Below, piece after piece: positions 1-8,589 of a DNA stretch of 64,000 nt. The position numbers and the translations under genes are program-made. Each line of letters opens with the position of its first letter. Position 1 is the stretch's first letter. The DNA is taken from NCBI RefSeq assembly GCF_019236175.1, contig NZ_JAFAJM010000009.1:62001-126000 (forward strand), in the 5' to 3' direction. This DNA comes from Chryseobacterium sp. Its GTDB lineage: Bacteria; Bacteroidota; Bacteroidia; Flavobacteriales; Weeksellaceae. A model generated the notes under the pieces. The model searched no databases, had not been told where the DNA came from, and saw nothing but the letters and a program-made list of their open reading frames with translations.

Positions 1-296
<296 letters not shown>

Positions 297-323
297 ACAC
301 TTACAGCTCAATTCAGCCATATA

Positions 324-360
324 AAAGGATCAAATGCATAACATTTGATCCTTTATTTTT
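324..360 (+). terminator. Rho-independent terminator of the first CoA-transferase gene
   Basis: A perfect 13-bp stem (AAAGGATCAAATG at 324-336 with its complement at 342-354) closes a 5-nt loop and is followed by a T-rich tail to 360. Confidence 0.85.
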
Positions 361-496
361 TACTAAATTTATATAATTCATATGATAAATATCCTTTAAG
401 AACCTTTAAAATGTCTGAAATAAATAAAGATATAAAGGTTATCTTTGAAAGAGGTTAGGCAAATTAGTCAGGAATTTTATAATAAAAAGATAAAAT

Positions 497-1771
497 ATGA
501 ATAATTACATCAGCGCAGAAGAAGCGATATATACAGTAAAAAGTGGTAACCGTGTATTTTTCCACGGCAGTGCCTGTACTCCCAATTACCTGATCGATGA
601 ACTGGCAAGACAGGCTCACAGACTGGATAATGTAGAAATGGTTTCTATTACCCAACAGGGAAATATAGAAATCGCCAAACCGGAGTACAAAGACAAATTC
701 TTTATCAATTCATTATTTGTATCTACACCGGTACGTGATGCTGTAAATTCAGACAGAGGCGACTTTGTCCCTGTCTTTTTAAGTGAAATTCCTATTTTAT
801 TCAGAAAGAATATCCTTCCGCTAGATGTAGCTTTGGTTACCGTTTCTCCACCAGACAGGCATGGCTTTTGTACACTGGGAACTTCCGTTGATATTGCAAG
901 AGCAGCCGTAGATACGGCAAAAATCATCGTTGCAGTCGTTAATCCAAGAATGCCAAGAACGCACGGAGACGGAATGATTCACATCAGCAGAATCCATAAG
1001 CTGGTTTGGCATGAAGAAGAACTTCATACTGTGGATTACAGTTCAAAAGTAGGTCCTGTTGAAATGGAAGTAGGAAAAAATGTAGCAGAACTTATTGAAG
1101 ACCGTTCTACCCTGCAAATGGGTATCGGAACGATTCCTGATGCTGTTTTACAATGTCTGCATAATCATAAAGATCTTGGTATCCATACTGAAATGCTGAG
1201 TGATGGCGTTATAGATCTTATCCGGAATGATGTCATCAATAACAAATACAAAGGTTACAACGATAATAAAACTATTACCAGCTTCTGCTTCGGAACCAGA
1301 AAACTCTATGATTATGTGGATGACAATACGGTTTTTGCTTTCAGAGATGTAAGTGACGTCAATTTCCCGATCAATATCATGAAAAACAAAAAGATGGTTG
1401 CCATTAATTCAGCCATTGAAATTGACCTTACGGGGCAGGTCTGTGCAGATTCTATCGGAACCCTTCAATACAGTGGTATCGGAGGGCAAATGGACTTTAT
1501 GAGAGGAGCTGCCTTAGGAGAAGACGGTAAACCGATCATTGCTATTACTTCAAGAACTAAAAAAGGAATCTCAAGGATCGTTCCTTATCTTAAACAGGGA
1601 GCCGGAGTCGTTACAACAAGAGGACATATCCACTATGTAGTTACAGAATACGGAACCGCCTATCTGTATGGTAAAAACCTCCGCCAGAGGGCACAGGAGC
1701 TCATCAGTATTGCCCATCCCGATGACAGAGAAATGCTGGAAAGAGCTGCTTTTGAAAGATTTAAACACTAA
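497..1771 (+). CDS. Acetyl-CoA hydrolase/transferase (4-hydroxybutyrate CoA-transferase-like)
   Basis: This 424-residue cytoplasmic enzyme is full length for the family. The N-terminal CoA-transferase domain spans about residues 1-190. The C-terminal domain begins at the glycine-rich MGIGTIPDAV motif (about 208-217). The catalytic glutamate expected to form the acyl-glutamyl thioester is Glu232 in IHTEMLSDG. Near the C-terminus VTEYGTAYLYGK and RAQELISIAHPDDRE are family signatures. The expected reaction is CoA transfer between acetate and a short-chain or hydroxy acyl-CoA; the substrate cannot be read from sequence. It is a distant paralogue of the partial gene just upstream, but a terminator separates them. 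The start has no clear TAnnTTTG box upstream. Confidence 0.85.
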   Translation: MNNYISAEEAIYTVKSGNRVFFHGSACTPNYLIDELARQAHRLDNVEMVSITQQGNIEIAKPEYKDKFFINSLFVSTPVRDAVNSDRGDFVPVFLSEIPILFRKNILPLDVALVTVSPPDRHGFCTLGTSVDIARAAVDTAKIIVAVVNPRMPRTHGDGMIHISRIHKLVWHEEELHTVDYSSKVGPVEMEVGKNVAELIEDRSTLQMGIGTIPDAVLQCLHNHKDLGIHTEMLSDGVIDLIRNDVINNKYKGYNDNKTITSFCFGTRKLYDYVDDNTVFAFRDVSDVNFPINIMKNKKMVAINSAIEIDLTGQVCADSIGTLQYSGIGGQMDFMRGAALGEDGKPIIAITSRTKKGISRIVPYLKQGAGVVTTRGHIHYVVTEYGTAYLYGKNLRQRAQELISIAHPDDREMLERAAFERFKH

Positions 1772-1876
1772 TAATCAAAAAAATAAGCTTCTCCGGTATT
1801 AATTTTTATTTAGAATCTAAAAGCATATTTTTAATTCTTATAAATAATTCATAAAAACCCTTTAACATTTTGGCAG

Positions 1877-1884
1877 TATTTTTG
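1877..1884 (+). promoter_or_regulatory. -7 box TATTTTTG for the 1911 gene
   Basis: Exact match to the Bacteroidota -7 consensus TAnnTTTG. It predicts transcription start near 1888 and a leader of about 23 nt before the TTG start. No TTG -33 element is at the usual spacing. Confidence 0.5.
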
Positions 1885-1910
1885 ATCAAACTCTTTCAAA
1901 AACATGGAAA

Positions 1911-2702
1911 TTGAAGACTATATATAATTCGATACGAGAAGAAGTTGCAAAGCATTCGAAGGTAAGGAATTCTGTTTTGGGGAATGTGAATGAATGGAAG
2001 AGAAGCCATTATATTATTCTTTCCGAAATTATTAAAGAAGAATTATCAGAAGCAGAAGAACTTAAGGGAGGAAAAAAATTTGAGATAGGAAATACTATTT
2101 CACATGTTACCCTACAACGTTTTTTTGAAAATGATTATCAGGATAAAACCCACAGCGATCTGAGATTCTTAAAGACTCTTGATAAAATCTGTATTTTTCT
2201 GGGATATAAAGATCTTAATGATTACATCCTTACTGTAAGGCTTAAAAAAGAAGATGATCACGAAGCGGACGCCCACTCATTTCTGACTCAGATGGTATAC
2301 GAGTACTGTGCGACTGCCTTTGAATTCTGCAAACAGTTTCCGGAACATAATACCGGGCTTTTTAAAGATCTGGTGTTTGAGGATTCTCCGTTTTTAGAAA
2401 GAGTTTCGCAGTTCAGTAAAGAGCTTTGTGACAAAGATTTTCATCTTGTCACTAAAAATAACCGGTCCAACTACGAAGTTTTTGACCTGCGTATTGTCAC
2501 AGATGAGCCGGAGAAAAAGATCCTGGAATCTCAGGAATTCTGGAATCTTCTTTTCAAAGTAGGAGAAACTGGGGAGGAACATTTTGTTAATCAGCTCAGC
2601 ACCCAGATTTATTTCATCCGGAAGATTGATAATGTCTGGAAAATATGGGACAACTATAATCCTGATGCCGGAAGCTTAAACAGAAAGATAGAAACAATCT
2701 GA
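1911..2702 (+). CDS. Hypothetical protein with possible NTF2-like C-terminal domain (TTG start)
   Basis: I do not recognise this 263-residue cytoplasmic protein. The frame has no ATG before residue 128 and is closed upstream by TAA at 1863, so the only plausible start is TTG at 1911 (peptide MKTIYNSIREE). An ATG at 1904 is out of frame and reads only seven codons. Residues 18-115 are mixed helical, with SHVTLQRFFEND and SDLRFLKTLDKI segments that could be a small DNA- or protein-binding domain. Residues 165-263 end in IYFIRKIDNVWKIWDNYN, a pattern like SnoaL/NTF2-like folds. The gene stands alone, with its own -7 box and a hairpin terminator. A sequencing or natural frameshift near the start cannot be excluded. 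Confidence 0.6.
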   Translation: MKTIYNSIREEVAKHSKVRNSVLGNVNEWKRSHYIILSEIIKEELSEAEELKGGKKFEIGNTISHVTLQRFFENDYQDKTHSDLRFLKTLDKICIFLGYKDLNDYILTVRLKKEDDHEADAHSFLTQMVYEYCATAFEFCKQFPEHNTGLFKDLVFEDSPFLERVSQFSKELCDKDFHLVTKNNRSNYEVFDLRIVTDEPEKKILESQEFWNLLFKVGETGEEHFVNQLSTQIYFIRKIDNVWKIWDNYNPDAGSLNRKIETI

Positions 2703-2707
2703 AATAA

Positions 2708-2736
2708 GAAAGCCGCAGAGATTCTCTGCGGCTTTC
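2708..2736 (+). terminator. Hairpin after the 1911 gene
   Basis: GAAAGCCGCAGAG at 2708-2720 pairs perfectly with 2724-2736 around a 3-nt loop. The following T-tract is displaced by about 14 nt, so termination may be inefficient. Confidence 0.6.
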
Positions 2737-2797
2737 ATGTTCGAAATATTTTTTTTCACTTGTCTTTTGTAGTACAAATGTAGGAGGTCATTTTTAA

Positions 2798-2823
2798 ACT
2801 TAAGAAACTTAAATATACTTAAG
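2798..2823 (+). repeat. Three ACTTAAR iterations upstream of the HPPD gene
   Basis: ACTTAAG (2798), ACTTAAA (2807) and ACTTAAG (2817) lie 9 and 10 nt apart, about one helical turn each, in the leader/promoter region of the HPPD gene. They could be operator half-sites; no regulator gene is adjacent. Confidence 0.35.
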
Positions 2824-2938
2824 TGAACACTTCTTTAACTTTATGTTAAATAAACTTCATGATTTCCTTTGAATATTTTCGCTATATCCAAGATTTTTGT
2901 AATTTGCATACCAATAAAATAAAAGTAAAAGAGAAAAT

Positions 2939-4069
2939 ATGTCAACACTTACATTTGCCGAAAAAATTGCTCAAGCAGAGAATTTTTTACCGATCAACGG
3001 TACAGATTATATTGAGTTTTATGTAGGAAATGCAAAACAGGCTGCCCATTATTACAAAACCGCTTTTGGTTTTCAGTCTGTAGCTTATGCCGGTCCTGAA
3101 ACGGGAGTGAGAGACCGTGCATCTTATGTACTTCAACAGGGAAAAATCAGACTGGTACTTACAACAGGTCTTACATCTGAATCTCCGATCAGTGAACATG
3201 TAAAGAAACACGGTGACGGAGTAAAAATTTTGGCACTTTGGGTAGATGATGCTTATGCTGCTTTCGAGGAAACGACCAAAAGAGGAGGAAAACCTTATTT
3301 AGAGCCGGTTACCCTGACTGATGAGCATGGTGAAGTAAGAATGTCCGGAATTTATACCTACGGAGAAACGGTTCACATGTTTATAGAAAGAAAAAATTAT
3401 AACGGAGCTTTCATGCCCGGATATGAAAAATGGGAAAGTAACTACAACCCTGAAGATGCAGGTTTACTGTATGTAGACCATTGTGTAGGAAACGTAGACT
3501 GGAACAGAATGATTCCTACTGTAGAATGGTATGAAAAAGTAATGGGATTTGTGAACATCCTTTCTTTTGATGATAAACAGATCAATACAGAATATTCCGC
3601 GTTGATGTCCAAAGTAATGTCAAACGGAAACGGATATGCAAAATTCCCGATCAACGAGCCTGCAGAAGGTAAAAAGAAATCTCAGGTGGAAGAATATCTT
3701 GATTTCTATGAAGGTGAAGGAGTACAGCATATTGCGGTAGCTACAAAAGATATCATCCACACTGTGAGCGAATTAAAAAAACGTGGTGTAGAATTCCTTT
3801 CTGCTCCGCCGGAAGCATATTATGACATGGTTCCTGAAAGAGTAGGACATATTGATGAAGATCTTAAGAAACTTCAGGACTTAGGCATCCTTATTGATCA
3901 TGATGAAGAAGGCTATCTGTTGCAGATCTTTACCAAACCTGTAGAAGACCGCCCTACCCTGTTCTTCGAAATCATTGAAAGACACGGAGCCCAGAGTTTC
4001 GGAGCCGGAAATTTCAAAGCTTTATTCGAGGCATTGGAAAGAGAACAGGAGAGAAGAGGAAATCTTTAA
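2939..4069 (+). CDS. hpd: 4-hydroxyphenylpyruvate dioxygenase
   Basis: This non-haem Fe(II) dioxygenase converts 4-hydroxyphenylpyruvate to homogentisate in tyrosine and phenylalanine degradation. The 376-residue length is normal. Two vicinal-oxygen-chelate domains are visible (about 20-150 and 175-350). The iron ligands of the family fall at His181 (VDHCVGNVDW), His264 (GVQHIAVATKDI) and Glu344 (LFFEIIERHG). The conserved C-terminal helix GAGNFKALFEALEREQ closes the active site. The ATG is preceded by an A-rich stretch and an imperfect -7 box (TAATTTGC near 2900). Fumarylacetoacetase, a later step of the same pathway, follows at 4661, but homogentisate dioxygenase is not between them. A perfect terminator hairpin directly follows. 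Confidence 0.97.
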   Translation: MSTLTFAEKIAQAENFLPINGTDYIEFYVGNAKQAAHYYKTAFGFQSVAYAGPETGVRDRASYVLQQGKIRLVLTTGLTSESPISEHVKKHGDGVKILALWVDDAYAAFEETTKRGGKPYLEPVTLTDEHGEVRMSGIYTYGETVHMFIERKNYNGAFMPGYEKWESNYNPEDAGLLYVDHCVGNVDWNRMIPTVEWYEKVMGFVNILSFDDKQINTEYSALMSKVMSNGNGYAKFPINEPAEGKKKSQVEEYLDFYEGEGVQHIAVATKDIIHTVSELKKRGVEFLSAPPEAYYDMVPERVGHIDEDLKKLQDLGILIDHDEEGYLLQIFTKPVEDRPTLFFEIIERHGAQSFGAGNFKALFEALEREQERRGNL

Positions 4070-4085
4070 ATTTACAATACCTATT

Positions 4086-4124
4086 AAGTTTTGTCAAGAT
4101 GAAAAGTCTTGACAAAACTTTTTT
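4086..4124 (+). terminator. Terminator of hpd
   Basis: A 14-bp perfect stem (4086-4099 with 4107-4120) and a 7-nt loop are followed by TTTT. The right arm overlaps a spurious TTG start of the next frame. Confidence 0.85.
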
Positions 4125-4138
4125 ATAAAACACAGCAT

Positions 4139-4603
4139 ATGAGAAAATTTTTAATTGGAGTTTTATTCTTCGGAACATTAGGTGTAAAGGCACAATATGG
4201 AAGCCTGGATGCAATTCTTAAAAAACTTGAAGAAAGACAGGGGATCAACCAGTATCTTGAAAACGTCAACATCGACAATAAGAAGTTCGTTTTTATCAAA
4301 GATGAAGCAGATCACACCGAAAGAGATTTTATTATTCTCAAAGGAAATAATGCTACCTATGTAGAAATTTTTGATGATAAAGCTACCGGAGAAAGCAGTT
4401 CCAATGTTTTTACCGGAGATATTATCAGAAAGAAAAACATTATTTCTTTAAGAGCAGATATGCTTGAAAATAAAAAAGTTCCGCTTCCGGTCACCAAAAC
4501 TCTCCTATTAACCAGACAGGATAATATTCTGTATCTCATCGATGTCAATACCAAAGACAGATGGATTGATGAAGAATCTTATTCGAAAAAGGCAAAAAAA
4601 TAA
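4139..4603 (+). CDS. Small exported protein of unknown function
   Basis: I do not recognise this family. The ATG at 4139 is chosen over an in-frame TTG at 4109, because the TTG lies inside the hpd terminator stem while the ATG gives a good signal peptide (MRKFLIGVLFFGTLGVKAQ, cleavage after Ala-Gln near residue 19). The mature part, about 135 residues, is mixed alpha/beta, with LDAILKKLEERQGI early and FVFIKDEADHTERDF, NNATYVEIFDD and TLLLTRQDNILYLID strands. It is probably periplasmic or surface-exposed. Its position between hpd and fumarylacetoacetase may be incidental, as the hpd terminator precedes it and a 57-nt gap follows. Confidence 0.75.
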   Translation: MRKFLIGVLFFGTLGVKAQYGSLDAILKKLEERQGINQYLENVNIDNKKFVFIKDEADHTERDFIILKGNNATYVEIFDDKATGESSSNVFTGDIIRKKNIISLRADMLENKKVPLPVTKTLLLTRQDNILYLIDVNTKDRWIDEESYSKKAKK

Positions 4604-4660
4604 ATATCCCGGAGGAAAGTTTCTCAGGGTGATATTTTAATCTAACTTAAATTTAAACTT

Positions 4661-5908
4661 ATGAAATCATTTGTAGACTATTCCTCAAACTCGGATTTTT
4701 CTATACACAATATCCCTTTTGGAGTCGCAGTTTTTAATAAAGAATACATCGGGTGCTGTACCAGGATCGGAGATCAGATAATTGATCTGGCAACTTTGTA
4801 CGATCTTGGTTATTTCGATGATATTCAGGGACTGGACGATAATGTTTTTGAAGCTTATACCATCAATGAATTTATTGAACTGGGTAAACCGGTAACCAAT
4901 GCTGTTCGTACAAAGATCCAGACTTTATTACAGGAAGGATCTGCGCTTTCAAAGGATCAGAAAACCATTGAAGAAGCATTCTATGATCTGGATAAGGTTA
5001 AAATGATGATGCCTGTACATATTCCCAATTATACGGATTTTTACAGCAGTATTGAACATGCTACCAATGTAGGTAAAATGTTCCGTGACCCTGCAAATGC
5101 ATTATTACCCAACTGGAAACATTTACCGGTAGGGTATCACGGAAGAGCTTCGTCTATTGTAGTTTCAGGAACAGAAATCAATCGTCCGAAAGGCCAGATG
5201 AAACCTGCGGATGCAGACAAGCCTGTTTTCGGTCCTTGTAAACAACTGGATTTTGAACTGGAAATGGCTTTCATCATCAACAAAAATACTGAGATGGGCG
5301 AAAGCATTTCTACAAAAGAAGCGGAAGACGCTATTTTCGGAATGGTAGTTTTCAACGACTGGTCTGCAAGAGATATTCAGTCCTGGGAATATGTTCCACT
5401 GGGACCTTTCCTTGCTAAAAATTTCGGTTCATCCATTTCTCCATGGGTTGTTACCCTTGAAGCACTGGAACCATTCAGAACAGCTTCTCCTGTACAGGAT
5501 CCTGAGGTTTTAGATTACCTGAAATTTGAAGGAGATAAAAATTATGATATCAATCTGGAAGTCTATATCCAGCCTGAAAACGGTGACCAAAACCTTATCT
5601 GCGAAAGCAATTACAAACACATGTACTGGAATATGACCCAGCAGCTGGCTCATCATACCGTAAACGGATGTAATGTTGAGGTAGGCGATATCTACGCCAG
5701 CGGTACCATTTCAGGAAGTGATCCGAAGTCTTTCGGTTCTATGCTTGAACTGACCTGGAGAGGACAAAATCCTTTATCTTTAAGCAACGGAGAAGAAAGA
5801 AAATTCATTGAAGATCATGATACGGTTACCATGAAAGCTTGGGCTGAAAAAAAAGGCGTGAGAGTAGGTTTCGGTGAAGTTTCAGGTAAAATTATCCCAA
5901 CCCTTTAA
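4661..5908 (+). CDS. fahA: Fumarylacetoacetase
   Basis: This enzyme hydrolyses fumarylacetoacetate to fumarate and acetoacetate, the last step of tyrosine degradation. At 415 residues it is full length, with a small N-terminal SH3-like domain (about 1-115) and the FAH beta-fold. Residues known from the mouse enzyme appear at the same numbers: Asp126 and His133 in TDFYSSIEHATN, Glu199 and Glu201 in DFELEMAF, Asp233 in FNDWSARDIQ, and Lys253 in GPFLAKNFG. The catalytic His and the metal ligands are therefore all present. It works downstream of HPPD at 2939. The stop is followed within 8 nt by the left end of an inverted-repeat element. Confidence 0.97.
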   Translation: MKSFVDYSSNSDFSIHNIPFGVAVFNKEYIGCCTRIGDQIIDLATLYDLGYFDDIQGLDDNVFEAYTINEFIELGKPVTNAVRTKIQTLLQEGSALSKDQKTIEEAFYDLDKVKMMMPVHIPNYTDFYSSIEHATNVGKMFRDPANALLPNWKHLPVGYHGRASSIVVSGTEINRPKGQMKPADADKPVFGPCKQLDFELEMAFIINKNTEMGESISTKEAEDAIFGMVVFNDWSARDIQSWEYVPLGPFLAKNFGSSISPWVVTLEALEPFRTASPVQDPEVLDYLKFEGDKNYDINLEVYIQPENGDQNLICESNYKHMYWNMTQQLAHHTVNGCNVEVGDIYASGTISGSDPKSFGSMLELTWRGQNPLSLSNGEERKFIEDHDTVTMKAWAEKKGVRVGFGEVSGKIIPTL

Positions 5909-5915
5909 TTCATTT

Positions 5916-6190
5916 AACCGCAAAAGTCACAACCGGATTTATAGTTACACAGTCCTATTTAACTGATCTACCCTAATAAACGGCGCCTGCATAGAAGTTC
6001 ACAAGATTCTAGGCGCCGGTTTATTGGAAAGCGTATATCATAATAGAAAGGCATCTTAGTCAATTTTAATGTAAAAAATCTTTATTATGATGATAAACAG
6101 GAAACTTGTGTCAATAAATAGTACGACATGCTTTTTTGATCTTTAAAGATAAAAGCTATTCACTTAAAAAATTTTGTGACTTTTGTGGTT
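5916..6190. repeat. 275-bp intergenic element with 17-bp inverted ends and an internal GGCGCC hairpin
   Basis: This fills the 308-bp gene-free stretch 5909-6216. AACCGCAAAAGTCACAA at 5916-5932 is repeated in inverse at 6174-6190 with one mismatch. Inside, 5975-5988 and 6011-6025 form a second inverted repeat around GGCGCC with one bulged base. No ORF of note lies within. The structure fits a small non-autonomous mobile or dispersed repeat. No clear target duplication is visible. The right end lies about 27 nt upstream of the next ATG and may carry its promoter. Confidence 0.55.
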
Positions 6191-6216
6191 TTATCATTTT
6201 TATAGTTAACTAAAAT

Positions 6217-7041
6217 ATGAAAGCAGTAATCCCCTCTGAATTAACCTCCGTACAGCTTCAGACCATTATGCAGACAGCCGTTTCACCGCGTCCTATTGCA
6301 TTGGCTTCTACGGTAGACAAAGACGGTAATAATAATTTATCTCCATTCAGTTTTTTTAATATGTTCAGCACTGTTCCTCCGATTTTGATTTTTTCACCAT
6401 CAAGAAGGGTACGTGACAACACAACCAAGCATACATTAGAAAATGTACTGGAAGTACCGGAAGTAGTTATAGGAACAGTAAATTTCCCTATTGTACAGCA
6501 AATTTCTCTGGCTTCTACAGAATATGAAAACGGAGTGAATGAGTTTATCAAGTCCGGACTTACCATGAAAGAGGCTGATCTGGTAAAACCTAAGCTGATT
6601 GAAGAATGCCCTGTCAACTTTGAATGCAGGGTTTTAGAAGTAAAATCTTTAGGAGATCAGGGAGGAGCCGGTAATCTGGTAATCTGTGAAGTTCAGAAAA
6701 TTCATATCAGAGAAGAATACCTGAATGAAGCAGGAAATCTTGATCAGAAAAAACTGGATATGGTAGCCCGTCTAGGCAGCAACTGGTATTCCAGAAGCAA
6801 TGAAAACAGCCTTTTTGAAGTTCCAAAACCATTAGTAACCAAAGGAATCGGGTTTGACTTATTACCTGATTCCGTAAAATACAGTAAGATCTTTACAGGA
6901 AATGACCTGGGAATGCTTGCCAATATAGAAGTATTGCCTGCCGGAGATTTTTACTCCGATGAGCATATTCATCTGGACGTTCAGAAATTACTGCTGGAAA
7001 ACAGAATTGAAGAAGCCTGGACATTACTCAGCATACAATAA
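6217..7041 (+). CDS. Flavin reductase-like FMN-binding split-barrel protein
   Basis: This 274-residue cytoplasmic protein belongs to the flavin reductase-like split beta-barrel family, which binds FMN and often supplies reduced flavin to a partner. The family region is residues 5-190. It starts with SPRPIALASTVDKDGNNNL and SPFSFFNMFSTVPPILIFSP, the typical barrel entry. EYENGVNEFIKSGLT and NFECRVLEV follow, and the C-terminal third (about 195-274) is family-specific. It may act with tyrosine catabolism because of its neighbourhood, but this is only inference. It is separated from fahA by the repeat element and ends at a bidirectional terminator. Confidence 0.8.
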   Translation: MKAVIPSELTSVQLQTIMQTAVSPRPIALASTVDKDGNNNLSPFSFFNMFSTVPPILIFSPSRRVRDNTTKHTLENVLEVPEVVIGTVNFPIVQQISLASTEYENGVNEFIKSGLTMKEADLVKPKLIEECPVNFECRVLEVKSLGDQGGAGNLVICEVQKIHIREEYLNEAGNLDQKKLDMVARLGSNWYSRSNENSLFEVPKPLVTKGIGFDLLPDSVKYSKIFTGNDLGMLANIEVLPAGDFYSDEHIHLDVQKLLLENRIEEAWTLLSIQ

Positions 7042-7042
7042 C

Positions 7043-7073
7043 AAAAACAGCCTGAAAATTTCAGGCTGTTTTT
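7043..7073. terminator. Bidirectional terminator between convergent genes
   Basis: A 15-bp stem (AAAAACAGCCTGAAA at 7043-7057 with its complement at 7059-7073) has an A-tract on the left and a T-tract on the right, serving genes on both strands. Confidence 0.8.
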
Positions 7074-7101
7074 ATTTATCTGTACTAATACTGCTTATCT
7101 T

Positions 7102-7620
7102 TTACTTAGATTTTAAATGATCAGGCACTGTAATTTTTCCTTTTTCAGCAAAATCAGCCACCTTCCCGTTTTTATCAATAGCCACATTCAGATTATCATT
7201 TTTAGCATCATAATACATCGTAGTGGAATATCCCGGACAATCGTGCTGCTTGCACCCGTTCAGTTTATAGATACCGTTTTCCGATACAATCGGGCTTTCC
7301 ACATTGAAACTTTTTATCATTTCGTCATATTGGGTGCCTGTTAGTTTTTTTAGCCTGTCTGTTAGATTTTTATCTTCAAATAATTTGATATCGTGTGGAT
7401 ATTTACCGGTGCTTTTTGTAATAAGATCAATTCCGGCAGACGTTGTAGAGGCAGCAGCTGACACCGAATCTTTCTTAGGTCCAGCCACTGAATCCACAGG
7501 AACCGTAGCAGCCAGAGAATCCGTACCGGTAGAAGGTATTTCAGTTTTGGCTTCCTTTTTACAAGAAACGGCAGTGGCCAGCAATGATAGCGCAAATGCG
7601 CCTGCAATAAGTTTTTTCAT
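7102..7620 (-). CDS. Lipoprotein with Ivy-like (lysozyme inhibitor) domain
   Basis: The N-terminus is a lipoprotein signal with lipobox LLATAVSC (Cys20), so the 172-residue protein is membrane-anchored. Residues 25-65 form a Ser/Ala/Val/Asp-rich linker. The domain from about 72 to 172 has IKLFEDKNLTDRLKKLTG followed by SPIVSENGIYKLNGCKQHDC. The CKxHDC loop resembles the CKPHDC loop of Ivy, the inhibitor of vertebrate lysozyme, which inserts into the lysozyme active site, and the surrounding order (RLKKLTG, SPIV, CKQHDC, then strands) also matches. Function as a lysozyme or glycosidase inhibitor is inference from this motif. It lies downstream of the minus-strand hydrolase gene, separated by 70 nt. 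Confidence 0.65.
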   Translation of the reverse strand: MKKLIAGAFALSLLATAVSCKKEAKTEIPSTGTDSLAATVPVDSVAGPKKDSVSAAASTTSAGIDLITKSTGKYPHDIKLFEDKNLTDRLKKLTGTQYDEMIKSFNVESPIVSENGIYKLNGCKQHDCPGYSTTMYYDAKNDNLNVAIDKNGKVADFAEKGKITVPDHLKSK

Positions 7621-7690
7621 AATTAATTTTATATGGTGGTTAAATATTTTATAACGTCATTTTTGAAAAATTATTTCCGAAGTGTTCTGC

Positions 7691-8530
7691 TTATATTTTT
7701 TCACGGATGAATTCAATGCATTTTTCAGTCACGGTATTCAGATCCTCGGGCAGTTTATTTTCTGTCCATGGTTCTTTTGCACCAAAAGTATGGCCGGCAT
7801 TTTCGATAAGTAATAATTGCGAATTGGGATGTAAAATATGAAGATGTTCCGCCTGTTTTGCTTCTACCGCTTCATCTTCTGTTCCATGAATAATCAGCAT
7901 ATGGGCTTTTGCCATTTCTGTTGCCCGCTCTACATCAAAACGGTGGATATCTTTTTCATAGTCTTCATAAAACTGATAATAATGAGGCATTTCCTGTTTC
8001 GTCCGTCCGTTCAGAGCATAATAAACGCCTTCTTTCTGCCATTTTTCAAAAGCTTCACCTTTGGGAAAACGATCTAGCGAATCTACACTTGCCAGAGTAA
8101 TCAGCCCGTTGATCCTTTCATCTTCAGAGGTTTTGACAATAGAAATTCCTCCTCCCCTGCTGTGTCCTATTAAAACAATTTTCTGATCATCTGCATGAGG
8201 ATCATTTGTAAAATGGTCAATCACTACTCCAAGATCTGATAATTCTTTAGAATAATTATTATGGCCAAAAGCTTCCAGATCGGTAAAATGTTCAGGATCT
8301 TCTATGGTTGTTCCGTTATGGGAGAAATTAAATTTCACAAAGAAAAATCCGGCTTTCGCAAACTTTTCAGCCATGAGTTCCCACGCTCCCCAGTCTTTAT
8401 AACCTTTATATCCATGAACAAAGATCACCAACGGCAGCTTTTGTCCGGATTCTTCATAGTAAGCATCCGCCAGAAAACTTCTCGTTTCGGGGTTATTCAG
8501 ACGTCTATTCTTTTTAATAATCAGTTCCAT
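7691..8530 (-). CDS. Alpha/beta hydrolase
   Basis: This is a 279-residue cytoplasmic serine hydrolase of the alpha/beta fold. The oxyanion-hole region is FVHGYKGYKDWG (about 37-48). The nucleophile is Ser124 in IGHSRGG. The likely acid is Asp219 in HGTEDEAV and the catalytic His is His247 in NAGHTFG, so the triad is complete. No signal peptide is present. The substrate is unknown; the family includes dipeptidyl-peptidase-like and carboxylesterase-like enzymes. A near-consensus -7 box (TGCATTTG on the minus strand) ends only 4 nt before the ATG, so the leader may be very short. It is divergent from the HipA-like gene at 8602. Confidence 0.85.
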   Translation of the reverse strand: MELIIKKNRRLNNPETRSFLADAYYEESGQKLPLVIFVHGYKGYKDWGAWELMAEKFAKAGFFFVKFNFSHNGTTIEDPEHFTDLEAFGHNNYSKELSDLGVVIDHFTNDPHADDQKIVLIGHSRGGGISIVKTSEDERINGLITLASVDSLDRFPKGEAFEKWQKEGVYYALNGRTKQEMPHYYQFYEDYEKDIHRFDVERATEMAKAHMLIIHGTEDEAVEAKQAEHLHILHPNSQLLLIENAGHTFGAKEPWTENKLPEDLNTVTEKCIEFIREKI

Positions 8531-8589
8531 AAAACAAATGCATTGAATTGAAATCGAAATTTATGAAAAAAACTATGAAAAAATAACCT

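Noticed and set aside
4109..4138. TTG-initiated N-terminal extension of the 4139 exported protein
   Set aside because: The TTG lies inside the hpd terminator stem, and the ATG at 4139 gives a proper signal peptide.
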